Below are positions 8,125 to 16,996 of a stretch of DNA of 64,000 nt, piece after piece. The position numbers and the translations under genes are program-made. This DNA is from Paenibacillus tyrphae (GTDB lineage: Bacteria > Bacillota > Bacilli > Paenibacillales > NBRC-103111). Positions within the stretch are counted from its first letter, which is position 1, and the number at the start of each line of letters is the position of its first letter. Under the pieces are notes generated by a model that did no database searches, was not told the DNA's origin, and worked only from the letters and a program-made list of their open reading frames with translations. The stretch is taken from the NCBI RefSeq assembly GCF_024158745.1, contig NZ_JAMZAW010000028.1, positions 1 through 64,000 on the forward strand. The letters run 5' to 3'.

Positions 8125-10341
8125 TCAATCGAACAAATCGGCGTATTCTCCCATTTCCTCGCGGATCCAGATCTTCCCGTTTTTGCGCAGCTCGTTGCGC
8201 GCCGCAAGCATGAGCTGCTTCATGCCGATAGCGCACCGCTGCTCAGCCGCCATAAAGGCCGCGGACAGCACGATATTTTTGATATACCCCCCGGCCAGCT
8301 CGAACTTGGACGCCAAGAAGCGAAAATCAATATCGTCCTCGACCGGAGCTTCGGGCGGAATCAGGCCGCGCCATATTTGCTCGCGATGCTCGGCATCCGG
8401 AAACGGAAATTTTACGATGAAGCCGAAACGCCGCATGAACGCCTCGTCCAAATTTTGCTGAAGGTTAGTTGCCAAAATGGTAATGCCGTCGTATTCCTCC
8501 ATCTTTTGCAGCAAATAAGCGGTTTCCACATTGGAATACTTGTCATGCGAATCTTTGACTTCGGAACGCTTGCCGAACAACGCATCCGCTTCGTCGAAAA
8601 ACAGGATGGCATTGCTGAGCTGCGCCTCGCTGAACACCTCGTGCAGGTTTTTCTCCGTTTCGCCGATGTATTTGCTGATCACCTGCGACAGATCAATTTT
8701 GTAAATTTCCAGTTGCACCTCTTTAGCCAGCACCTGCGCGGACATCGTTTTGCCCGTGCCCGGAGGCCCCGCGAACAGCAGGCTGACGCCCTTGCCATAA
8801 GCAAGCGCACGGTCGAATCCCCAGTCGCCGAGCACGGTGCCGCGGTATTGGAGCCTGGCGCAAGCATGCTTCAGCTGCTCTTTTTGCTCAGGAGGCAGAA
8901 TGACCCGGTCCCAATCGTATTTCGGCTCGATTCGTACGGCTTTTTTCTTCAGGTTATGCTGTACCTGGGCATAGCAGGCCCGGTAAATCGCATCGGACTC
9001 GCCAGCCCGATTCGTCTCGGACCCGTTCCAGCGCAGCAGTTGAACCGCATAATCGAGAGAGGCTGCGATCTGCCCCGGCGAGAAGCGGAACTTCCCGGCA
9101 AGCGCTTCCCAATCCGCGGCATGCTCCAGACGTCGTTCCGCACTCCAGCTTTCCCACAGCTTCCGGCGCTCTGCCGCTTCGGGTACGGGAACCTCCACTT
9201 CCAGAAACAGTTTCCTTCCTTGCATCGGCCGGGGATTCCAGGCTTGCTCCGACAAGAGAAAAAGCGGCTCCTGCACCGACTGAAGCCGGTTCAACAGCTC
9301 CATCCGTTTTTTCCCGATGCTTTCGTCCTCTCCCAAGAGCAGGTGAAAGCGTTCGAACGCAACGACCGCCCCATAGAGCATTCCTTCGCGCAGCACCTTT
9401 ACAATAAGTTCGGAAAAGGGCCGTTCGTCGCGAAGCAGGCTTTCGACGTTCGCCACCAGCAGCGGCTTGTCCCAATGAGCCGCCGCGTGCCGCGTCTGCA
9501 GCTTCTTTCCGGAGCCGGGCTGCCCCCATAAACAAAATACCGGGAGCGGGTCGGACTCTGCCCGCCGTTCGACAAATGCACGCAGCCGTCCCTGAAGCTT
9601 GTGCCCCGTTTCTAAATCCGGCGGATCCCGGTCCGCCTCGTACAGCTTGGTGCACTGGCGCAGGGACACGTCCGTATAGCCGATCCCCAGCAGAAAAGCG
9701 GTCATCCGCTCATCCAGCCGCAAGGGACGCGTAAGCAGCGGGCCGCTTGTCGGATCGGCCATCCGGCCTTCGCCGCGGAAAAACCATTCCTGCAGCCGGC
9801 TTCCGTTCATAAAAGCCTTAAGCAGTCCGCCCTCATCCGTTCCGGACAGACTGTACAGCCGCATCGCAAGCTCAGGCGTCAAATACTTGCTGGTGGCGTC
9901 GTCCTGAACGTAGGCATACAGCTTTTCGTACTTGCGGTCCGTCTCCAGGGCAAGCGCCATCAGCAGCGTCTGCTCTTCAAATTCATTCAACCCGAACATT
10001 TGCGATACATAAGGGACCGGCAGGAAGCCCCCTTGCTTCAAGGAGGCTTGCCGCTTCCGGGCCAGCTCCCGGTCCATCAAGGCCAGTTGCCGGCGCAAAT
10101 CCGCAAGTTCGGCATCCTCTTCCCTGTCGTCCCCGTCATAGAGCAGCCTGTGCATTTCTTCTTCCGTCAGCACGAGTCCTTTGAAAGGCAGGAGCGAAGG
10201 ATCGGCGGGCGTATCGGGCTCCTCCATCAGCTTTATCAGGATCGCCAGCCGCAAATCGAGCCTCGCCCATTCCCGTTCGTAATGCTCCCAAGCCGTTGCG
10301 TATCCCGGCGTATCCTTGTTCTTTTTACCGTACACGACCAT
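8125..10341 (-). CDS. eCIS AAA+ ATPase (Afp15/Pvc15-like)
   Basis: A 738-residue protein with a C-terminal AAA+ module: Walker A GPPGTGKT, Walker B ILFFDEADALFGKRSE, sensor ILATNLQQNLDEAFMRRF. A degenerate upstream module keeps only WGQPGSGKK. Known eCIS ATPases of this type are needed for particle assembly or loading. The ATG at 10341 overlaps the DUF4157 stop as TGATG with GGAGACTG before it, which is better supported than the ATG at 10407. The plus-strand 478-codon frame opposite is a GC-driven shadow. Confidence 0.92.
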   Translation of the reverse strand: MVVYGKKNKDTPGYATAWEHYEREWARLDLRLAILIKLMEEPDTPADPSLLPFKGLVLTEEEMHRLLYDGDDREEDAELADLRRQLALMDRELARKRQASLKQGGFLPVPYVSQMFGLNEFEEQTLLMALALETDRKYEKLYAYVQDDATSKYLTPELAMRLYSLSGTDEGGLLKAFMNGSRLQEWFFRGEGRMADPTSGPLLTRPLRLDERMTAFLLGIGYTDVSLRQCTKLYEADRDPPDLETGHKLQGRLRAFVERRAESDPLPVFCLWGQPGSGKKLQTRHAAAHWDKPLLVANVESLLRDERPFSELIVKVLREGMLYGAVVAFERFHLLLGEDESIGKKRMELLNRLQSVQEPLFLLSEQAWNPRPMQGRKLFLEVEVPVPEAAERRKLWESWSAERRLEHAADWEALAGKFRFSPGQIAASLDYAVQLLRWNGSETNRAGESDAIYRACYAQVQHNLKKKAVRIEPKYDWDRVILPPEQKEQLKHACARLQYRGTVLGDWGFDRALAYGKGVSLLFAGPPGTGKTMSAQVLAKEVQLEIYKIDLSQVISKYIGETEKNLHEVFSEAQLSNAILFFDEADALFGKRSEVKDSHDKYSNVETAYLLQKMEEYDGITILATNLQQNLDEAFMRRFGFIVKFPFPDAEHREQIWRGLIPPEAPVEDDIDFRFLASKFELAGGYIKNIVLSAAFMAAEQRCAIGMKQLMLAARNELRKNGKIWIREEMGEYADLFD

Positions 10342-10997
10342 CAGTCTCCAAAGCCGGCCCGATAACGAGCCGAATCCAGTTTCGTTTGCGCCGCTTTGGT
10401 CCCCCATTGATCGGCTTCCCGCTCCAGCGAAGGATCGTCGTTCACCGCCACACCGTTGACTTCGGTTGTCGGCATCACGCGTCCTTGCTTTTGCTGAACG
10501 ATGTGCGCAAGCTCGTGACCAAGCAGCTCCTGCCCCTTCGAAGTTTCAGGATTGTATTGGCCGGGTGCAAAATGAATGTCATTGCCTTGGGCATAAGCGA
10601 ACGCCCCGACCTGTTCTGCCTGATTCCCCGTATGTACCCTCACGTCGGAAAAGTCCGTCCCGAAGGCCTGCTCCATCTTCGCCCGGACAGGCTCCGGCAT
10701 CCCTTCGCCTTTTCTCTGGACGGGCGGTACTGCATATTTCATTTGGAGTTCGTCTTCCTCCATGGCCATCCGTTGGGCAGGAGCTGCAGACTTCATCTGC
10801 AGCTCGTCTTCCTCCATTACCGTCCGCTGGGCCGTGCCGCCGGACATCATTCGCTGGACCGCGCGATTGCCCGCAATCCGCTGCATGTCCTTCATCTTGA
10901 AAGCCACCGGATTCCCGGTATGCAAAGGAGCATTTTCGGATCTTTGAGCAAGGGGAGGGGCTGAAAGCCTCTTGCCCGGGGAAGCGTCTCGAATCAT
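10341..10997 (-). CDS. DUF4157 eCIS-core protein with HExxH motif
   Basis: A 218-residue protein with the DUF4157 signature: FGTDFSDVRVHTGNQAEQVG, then ELLGHELAHIVQQKQG, which holds the zinc-protease-like HELAH. DUF4157 proteins are strongly associated with eCIS and often form the N-terminal part of cargo proteins. The N-terminal third has the loading-type motif MQRIAGNRAVQRMM and two copies of MEEDELQMK, a short duplication. Either it is a stand-alone protease-like factor or a cargo with no extra toxin domain. It is coupled to the ATPase. Confidence 0.88.
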   Translation of the reverse strand: MIRDASPGKRLSAPPLAQRSENAPLHTGNPVAFKMKDMQRIAGNRAVQRMMSGGTAQRTVMEEDELQMKSAAPAQRMAMEEDELQMKYAVPPVQRKGEGMPEPVRAKMEQAFGTDFSDVRVHTGNQAEQVGAFAYAQGNDIHFAPGQYNPETSKGQELLGHELAHIVQQKQGRVMPTTEVNGVAVNDDPSLEREADQWGTKAAQTKLDSARYRAGFGD

Positions 10998-11131
10998 CAA
11001 AGGACCACACCTTTTTTTACTAACTCAACTTGATTCTTACACAGCAGGCGATCTTTAAGCAATATATCTTTCGGTATATTTTGAAGAAATTCATCTCATC
11101 AAAGCAAGATTTTCCCTGAATTTGTCGAACA

Positions 11132-12028
11132 TCATTTCCGCCTGCGGAACGGCCGGGAGCGCTCCGGTTGAAAAGCGTCCCATTCGTTCGCCGCATCCTT
11201 GCCACGATCCAGCCAACGGGCGATATTTTCCGCCGTACTTAGACGAACTTCCGCTGCGGCCCATCCGTCCGGCGTCGAATTATGAGCCGCAGGCCGTTCG
11301 GATATATTGGCCGGTGCCGGCGGACAGCCGTCCTTCTTCCACATATACTGCTTATAAAGCCGCAGTGTCGTCCCCTGCACTGTTTTTTTACGAATCTCTA
11401 CCACGTGGTACTCGGGATGGCGTGTTAAAAAATGCTTCAAATCTTCCTCCTGGTGCCCTCCGGCAATTCCCGTTTCTTGAAATACAGGCAGCGGCGTCGC
11501 CATCGGAACGGCAAAATGGCTGACGTCATGCTTCCGCCACAAGGCCCCGATGTCTTTGCTCACTTGCTCGCAGCGGGTTTCAACGCCGGCCACCTGCTGT
11601 AAAATTTGCCCGGCCTGGCAGTCCTCTTCCGCCTCTCTGCGCTTCAGCTCCGTATCATTGAGGGCGTCAGGCTTGCCGAAAAGCGCGTCCATCCGACTAA
11701 CAAACTTGGCGAAGGTTCTGTGGAGCTCGAAGGTTTGTCTGAGAAGATGGGCCATTTCAGGCTCCGTATCCGCTTTATACCGCTGCAAATCGCTGACCCG
11801 CTCCCCCGCGGCCATTACAGACCTCCGTAGAAAGTGCTGAACGGACGACCGTCCTAACCAATGCCGCAGCGCCCGATTTCCCGCATTTTGCTGGAGTCTC
11901 CGAATGTGCTCGAAAGTCAAGTGCCGGGCCGGGTCCTGCTTCCACAAGGGAACGTACTGCTGCGTACGCGGAGGAATTCCCTTGGCCGCAGCGCCCCGGT
12001 TTCTTGTCCTTTCCGAATGCAATGGCAT
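11132..12028 (-). CDS. probable eCIS effector with CdiA/EndoU-like C-terminal domain
   Basis: A 298-residue protein starting at 12028 behind GGAGGAAAGATGTC. The N-terminal motif LQQNAGNRALRHWLGR matches the LQxxxGNxA signature shared by eCIS cargo and by the DUF4157 neighbour. A helical middle (residues 70-160) leads to a C-terminal region with TGIAGGHQEEDLKHFLTR, YHVVEIRKKTVQGTTLRLYK and WAAAEVRLSTAENIARWLDR. The GGH...F motif followed by this pattern recalls the CdiA-CT/EndoU-like toxin tails of polymorphic toxins. Toxicity is inferred, and no immunity gene is evident next to it. It could also be a structural adaptor. Confidence 0.6.
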   Translation of the reverse strand: MPLHSERTRNRGAAAKGIPPRTQQYVPLWKQDPARHLTFEHIRRLQQNAGNRALRHWLGRSSVQHFLRRSVMAAGERVSDLQRYKADTEPEMAHLLRQTFELHRTFAKFVSRMDALFGKPDALNDTELKRREAEEDCQAGQILQQVAGVETRCEQVSKDIGALWRKHDVSHFAVPMATPLPVFQETGIAGGHQEEDLKHFLTRHPEYHVVEIRKKTVQGTTLRLYKQYMWKKDGCPPAPANISERPAAHNSTPDGWAAAEVRLSTAENIARWLDRGKDAANEWDAFQPERSRPFRRRK

Positions 12029-12286
12029 GACATCTTTCCTCCATCTCCGGCATGTGTGCTTTCCGTGCATTTCATGGGCTCATGTGCCACTGTTTCTCTT
12101 AAATTCATAATAACACAAAATGTGGCAGCAGAAGAAAGGTTTAACGATTGGAGAACAATTGAAATGGTCTAATAAAAAAGCACATAATTGGCTCTTTTCC
12201 ATTGTCAATAATCGAGGTACGATGTCGAATATTTAGAAACCGCCTGCACCTGCGGCGGCAACTATCCGGAAGGAGAGCAAGATCCA

Positions 12287-12757
12287 ATGAACCCTTCGCA
12301 TTCCTTGACCGTTCGTCAAGCCGAGCACGGCGATATTGAGGCGCTGGCGCCGCTGTTTGACGCGTACCGCCAGTTTTACAGGCAGCCCTCGGACGTGGAA
12401 AGGGCTGATCGCTTTCTACGCGACAATCTGGAGCGGCAGCAATCCGTCATCTTTTTCGCCTATACAGAGGACCCGGGCCGGCCGCTTGGCTTTACCCAGC
12501 TGTACCCGACGCTTTCCTCCATTGCAATGATGCGCGTATGGACGCTGAACGACTTGTTCGTCCACCCGGACGCTCGCAAGCAGGGCGTCGCCCGGGCGCT
12601 GATGAAAGCCGCCGAGGCCCACGCCCGCGCCACCCGGGCCAAAGGCTTGCAGCTGTCCACGGCCGTCGACAACGTTACGGCGCAGCGTCTGTACGCAGCG
12701 ATGGGCTATGTGCGGGACGACGCGTTCCTGCACTATTATTTGAGGCTGGAGGAGTAA
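12287..12757 (+). CDS. GNAT-family N-acetyltransferase
   Basis: A 156-residue GNAT protein. It has an N-terminal VRQAEHGDIEALAPLFDAYR block, the central strand TLNDLFVHPDARKQGVARAL with the acetyl-CoA loop (R/Q-x-x-G-x-A form: RKQGVARAL), and a C-terminal AQRLYAAMGYVRDDAFLHYY. A purine-rich AAGGAGAG lies before the ATG. It is GC-rich like the injection-system genes and lies directly upstream of the broken PNPOx-family gene, with which it was probably co-transcribed. The substrate cannot be deduced. Confidence 0.9.
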   Translation: MNPSHSLTVRQAEHGDIEALAPLFDAYRQFYRQPSDVERADRFLRDNLERQQSVIFFAYTEDPGRPLGFTQLYPTLSSIAMMRVWTLNDLFVHPDARKQGVARALMKAAEAHARATRAKGLQLSTAVDNVTAQRLYAAMGYVRDDAFLHYYLRLEE

Positions 12758-12760
12758 ACG

Positions 12761-12892
12761 ATGCGAAGAAAAGAATTCGAAATGATGGATGCGCAGGAAA
12801 CGGAGAGCTTTTTGCAAGAAGTGAGCTTTGGCGTGCTCGGTACAACGGGCGAAGACGGATGGCCGGAACTGACGCCGGTGAAAACTACTTAG
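12761..12892 (+). pseudogene. PNPOx-family (pyridoxamine 5'-phosphate oxidase-like) gene cut by the Tn7-like element
   Basis: It starts three bases after the GNAT stop and encodes MRRKEFEMMDAQETESFLQE and GVLGTTGEDGWPELTPV, the start of FMN-binding split-barrel proteins. Similarity stops at about 12,881, where the sequence turns AT-rich and ends in a TAG at 12890. The family is normally well over 100 residues, so about three quarters is missing. I did not find the rest elsewhere in the window. Confidence 0.75.
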
Positions 12893-12897
12893 CCAGG

Positions 12898-13100
12898 GAA
12901 AATAAAGTTGTTTAATGGTTACCCAATAATATCAAGGGTTTCGGTCGTTCTATAAAAAAATTAAAGTTCTTTAATGAAGTCATCTGATGCCATCTTTTCA
13001 ATTGATTTTGAGTAAATATAGTTCTTTAATCATTGCATAAAAGTAAACAACTCTTTTCATTAAAGCTTATTGCTGTGCATGCAAAGTCTTCTTTAATGTC
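12898..13100. repeat. TnsB-type binding repeats of the left end
   Basis: Four related sequences share a core (A/T)TAAAGTTNTTTAATN: starts at about 12,898, 12,957, 13,014 and 13,080, spaced 55-65 bases apart. Site 1 aligns with the Tn7 left-end TnsB site pattern (GACAATAAAGT...). Wide spacing of this kind is typical of a Tn7 left end. Confidence 0.65.
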
Positions 13101-13260
13101 ATTCCATTTTTATCCAATTGAGAGCGCGGCTGATCTACTCTATTACCCCCGGCTCCAAAAGTAGGCCTAGGATATATATTCAGCCCAATTATTCTCTAAT
13201 CTATAATATATCACACACCAATTCAAGTGAGTGAAGATGATGTGACTCTGACTAAATTAA

Positions 13261-13287
13261 GAGGCATGTGCAGATGCAACATGCCTC
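13261..13287 (-). terminator. hairpin downstream of tnsD
   Basis: A nine-pair stem GAGGCATGT/ACATGCCTC, followed on the minus strand by CTTAATTTAG. It lies 40 bases beyond the tnsD stop and is a plausible end of the tns transcript. Confidence 0.5.
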
Positions 13288-13327
13288 CCTTAACCCTAAC
13301 TACATGTATAATTTTGTACTGCGCCAA

Positions 13328-15217
13328 TCAACTTTTATTAACAGATAGATTTGCAAGTTGTTCATTCAGCCACTTCTCTATCTCTTCAGAACAATGTTTG
13401 TATGTTGCATGAAAGTTCTTTAATAAACCGTAGGTTAGTCTATTATACCGAGATGTCTGAAAACGATTAAGTGCCACAGTAAACATCCTTTTCTGAAAAT
13501 CATCCTCTGTCTCGACAAGCTCTTCTAATAGCGCTTGACATCTAGTAAGCTTACTCACGCTGGCTGGATTCTTCATTCTTCCTTGGTCTAGAGATGTTAA
13601 CTCTGCAATTATTCGACTTTTTGTTATCCTACATGTTATATTCTCTGCCAATAAATCTGACTTTGCCTTCCTTAACTTCCTGAGCATTTCCATATCAATT
13701 GCATCATAATCGCAATATTTCGATAAATTAGGCTTTCTCGGAGGAAGTTTTGTCTCAAGCCATTGACGGTCATGTTTCATTAACCAATCGTAGTAGTGTT
13801 CTCCCATCTCATTCCGAATATCCGGCCTACTTGTTTTATCCCCCAAAGACCACAATGTTTTCTCTAGTAGACTTCTTCTATCCTGTAGTCTTTGCTCAAA
13901 TACTTCTTCGGTATATCTGGAAAATTTAAGATTCTTATTCTCTCTTTGATTCGAAATGATCATCAGATATTTGCGGACAGAGACGTCACTAGTCTGTAAT
14001 TCTGCCGCAATCTCATCTTTTGTTAAGCCAGAATCAGCTAGTTCAACTAATTTCTTCATCCAAAGATCACCGAAGGATTCAATGGAATACGCATGTTCGT
14101 TTTCCTCCTGATTGGGTTTAGACATTCTGCTATATGTCATGCCGCATACGGGACAGGTAAATGCCCCCGATATATATTCATGTATATACCGGATACATCG
14201 GGTGATCACCTTGTTGTTATATTCGGGGCAAATCCTATTGTGACAAATCCAAGGTCCTGAACCAAAGGGTAACGGATATGAATAAGTTTCTGTTGAATCA
14301 ATCAATTCTTCAGCTGAACCAAATAACCATCTCTGCAATTGTAAATAAAACAGGCTATATGGATGAACTACAGTTGGGTCCAAAAATTTTGTCATAAACT
14401 TCGTAGTGAAGATGTATCCGTCAAATCCTATTCTCATAAAATCAGCCTTATTACAAGAGCAGTAAAAATCCTCCAACAATTTTCCTTTATAGATTGTACC
14501 TTTAAAATGAAGATATCCCTTAGTCCCTAGCCTGATCAGAACTTTTTGCAAAAAAATCTCAGCATTCAGTTCATGCTTTGAATTCATAAGGGTCTCTACA
14601 TCTAATAATAAATTATAAATGAAATGGTCTTCTTTGATATCAGCCGATTTAATCAAAATCATTTTTAAGCATTTTGTACAACGAGGTTGATGTAAGTGAT
14701 ACTGTCCGACAATGGTAAAGGGTTCCCCACACTCGTTACAATGAGTAATGAGTTTAACTTTGTGTTGGAGGCATAAATCTAAATGCTCAATCTGGTGCAA
14801 ACGATGAATGTAGGTTTCTCCTATAGTATCATAATCTTCATGAACGCAAATTGGACAATATCGGACTAATTCGGAAACAAGACTCAGTAGTTGGTTAGTA
14901 ACAGGTCTATAGTACCTCGCATCATTGTTAGCCTCTTTCATGTGACGATAAGCCCTCGTCTCTTTATCCTTGCTCATAAATAATCGCAATAACGGCCAAA
15001 ATGTGTGGTTATTGACAAACTGGTCAAATTGGTATCCACTTATCTGAAGATTCTGCAAAGTGAATTCTATATCTTGAGGCAGAAGGGTTTTCTTTTCTAA
15101 GGTGATTCCAAACAACGTAGGTTTCCAATTTCGACCTAAAGTCGCCTTCATATATTTGTACATAATGTTTCGTATATCTTCATCTTTCCTACATATAGGA
15201 AAATAGCGCAAAGCCAT
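13328..15217 (-). CDS. tnsD: TnsD/TniQ-family target-site selection protein
   Basis: A 629-residue TniQ-domain protein. It begins MALRYFPICRKDEDIRNIMY after AAAGGTGATAGC. A Cys/His zinc-binding region CPICVHEDYD...HRLHQIEHLDLC...CNECG sits at about 180-235, and a second CPVCGMTYSR lies near 380. The long C-terminal half with a helix-turn-helix-like segment (GLTKDEIAAELQTSDVSVRK) is the size of a sequence-specific TnsD rather than a short TniQ. TnsD proteins bind an attachment site and recruit TnsC. No TnsE follows. The cut PNPOx gene may mark its target. Confidence 0.9.
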   Translation of the reverse strand: MALRYFPICRKDEDIRNIMYKYMKATLGRNWKPTLFGITLEKKTLLPQDIEFTLQNLQISGYQFDQFVNNHTFWPLLRLFMSKDKETRAYRHMKEANNDARYYRPVTNQLLSLVSELVRYCPICVHEDYDTIGETYIHRLHQIEHLDLCLQHKVKLITHCNECGEPFTIVGQYHLHQPRCTKCLKMILIKSADIKEDHFIYNLLLDVETLMNSKHELNAEIFLQKVLIRLGTKGYLHFKGTIYKGKLLEDFYCSCNKADFMRIGFDGYIFTTKFMTKFLDPTVVHPYSLFYLQLQRWLFGSAEELIDSTETYSYPLPFGSGPWICHNRICPEYNNKVITRCIRYIHEYISGAFTCPVCGMTYSRMSKPNQEENEHAYSIESFGDLWMKKLVELADSGLTKDEIAAELQTSDVSVRKYLMIISNQRENKNLKFSRYTEEVFEQRLQDRRSLLEKTLWSLGDKTSRPDIRNEMGEHYYDWLMKHDRQWLETKLPPRKPNLSKYCDYDAIDMEMLRKLRKAKSDLLAENITCRITKSRIIAELTSLDQGRMKNPASVSKLTRCQALLEELVETEDDFQKRMFTVALNRFQTSRYNRLTYGLLKNFHATYKHCSEEIEKWLNEQLANLSVNKS

Positions 15218-15283
15218 GCTATCACCTTTCAATCCGTAAAATATGTACTTTACGCTATTTATAACGAGACACGGAACTATCAT

Positions 15284-16978
15284 TTATATTTGCCCAGGCG
15301 CTACAACATCCTGTTCAAGAGATTGGATCTCCTCTCGCAATTCGTCCGTATCCTTCTTCGCTTTCTTTCCTCTAGGTTTGGATCTCAGTTGCTTTTCGAT
15401 ATTCTTCTTATAGATATTAACCAAATCATAAGCCTGTCTTTTTAATTCAGGCAGAGTAAGATCGGCATTTTTTGCATATATTTCTTTAACCGCTTGTTCG
15501 GACAAATCTGAAGGATCTCCTGCCTCCTTCAGCCACTTAATTGCACCTAGAACTTTTTGCTTATTGTCTGTTTCTTCGTCTGTTTCAACGTGTTGAATTT
15601 GACTTGCTACTTTTAATTTCTTAGTCAATTCAGGTAGTATGTTTTTAAAGTAAGCCTCAACATCGAATTCTGAAATAAATACATCTGTCGCTTCTTCAAG
15701 AGCCGCGGTATCCTTAAGTCGAAAAGCTTGAATGATCGGATATAGCGCTCTAAGTTCATTACGAGCAACGTCGTGGATCAGTTCTGGCGTAATTAACTCG
15801 GTTCCGTTGGCAATGGCATTCCACTGTGAGACCATGAATAATTTTACCGCTACGTCGGTAATTCCTTGGCTAAAATCATACATGGTCTGGAACATTCCCT
15901 CATCCAATGGAGCAATCTGTTTTGTCCATTGATAACGCCAAATGGCTGAAAGAAATCGTTGAAACTCCCCGGGAAATGTTTTACCCTCGTCGTTCACAAA
16001 ATCCTCTTCTTTCATTCGATGCCATTCTACCATACCAAAGTACTCAACAGCCCGTCTTCCTTGTCTAAACTCCTTCGTTAGCAGCTTCCAGGCCTTTAAT
16101 GTACCGATTAAAACAACAGGAACCCCAATCATATTTTTTAACGTTACAAAAAAATTCAACATCTCGTTTTGTCCACCGGTATTAGCTTCGCAGAGATGCT
16201 GGATTTCATCGATAATTAATGCACCAATTTGAAACGTTGCGCACAGCTGAGCAATTTCGGGAATGAGCTCAACCGCTGTTGCCCTCGACTTCTTATAATC
16301 ATCGTAATATTTTGTTCCCAATAAGGAATCGATGGCTTGAAAGAAGTTAAGACATAGTCCCTTTGTTGAACCACTTGGAGGACATTCCAGTTTTAACCAT
16401 ACAATCTGGGGAAAGTTCAAATACTCTCCTTGATATTCGCCATGATGAATAATTTGAGCGGGAAACATCTTGAGTAGAATGGTATTGATAGCTGTCGACT
16501 TCCCCATCCCTGATACTCCAACAATCGTTAATCCACTACCAGAAGTTTTATAAGACATGTCAATGGTAATATTCTGGGAGGTCAGTGCCTTTAGATCTTT
16601 CCTAACATTTTCTGCACCTTCTCGTAATATCCGAACCCCATTGACTGTCAGTGGATTCCTATCTACGTAACCATCTCGAATTAAGATAGAAAGATCCTGT
16701 TCAATCTTCAGATGGTTTACCATAGGTTCAACAAAACGGGTTAATTGAAATATGGAATGTGCCCTTAACGTCGCGTTTCGTTTTCGATCGGAAGGACTAA
16801 ACCTGACCACGTTAGAAAGCATTTTTGCTGCTTTCTCCATGGTATAAATCGGCGGGAGTGCTTCAATTAATGGATTTTCCCGATATTGCTTTAAGGGAGA
16901 CCGTCGATATTCCGCCGGTACCGTAGCTCCCCGTAATAAGTATTGGGTTTTATTTAATTCTTCGATCCTCTTGACCAA
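15284..16978 (-). CDS. tnsC: TnsC-family AAA+ transposition regulator
   Basis: A 564-residue AAA+ ATPase with Walker A GVSGMGKST at about 154-162 and Walker B ALIIDEIQHLCE near 253, followed by the sensor segment VPVVLIGTLKAWKLL. TnsC links target-site proteins to the TnsAB transposase. The C-terminal 100 residues are Lys/Glu-rich and probably contact TnsA/TnsB. It starts 18 bases after tnsB and ends 66 bases before the tnsD start, consistent with one operon. Confidence 0.93.
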   Translation of the reverse strand: MVKRIEELNKTQYLLRGATVPAEYRRSPLKQYRENPLIEALPPIYTMEKAAKMLSNVVRFSPSDRKRNATLRAHSIFQLTRFVEPMVNHLKIEQDLSILIRDGYVDRNPLTVNGVRILREGAENVRKDLKALTSQNITIDMSYKTSGSGLTIVGVSGMGKSTAINTILLKMFPAQIIHHGEYQGEYLNFPQIVWLKLECPPSGSTKGLCLNFFQAIDSLLGTKYYDDYKKSRATAVELIPEIAQLCATFQIGALIIDEIQHLCEANTGGQNEMLNFFVTLKNMIGVPVVLIGTLKAWKLLTKEFRQGRRAVEYFGMVEWHRMKEEDFVNDEGKTFPGEFQRFLSAIWRYQWTKQIAPLDEGMFQTMYDFSQGITDVAVKLFMVSQWNAIANGTELITPELIHDVARNELRALYPIIQAFRLKDTAALEEATDVFISEFDVEAYFKNILPELTKKLKVASQIQHVETDEETDNKQKVLGAIKWLKEAGDPSDLSEQAVKEIYAKNADLTLPELKRQAYDLVNIYKKNIEKQLRSKPRGKKAKKDTDELREEIQSLEQDVVAPGQI

Positions 16979-16996
16979 AGTGGTTACCTCCCTGAA

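Noticed and set aside
8095..9531. 478-codon plus-strand frame opposite the AAA+ ATPase
   Set aside because: Same reason: the minus strand encodes a complete ATPase with Walker motifs, and the plus product is compositionally odd.
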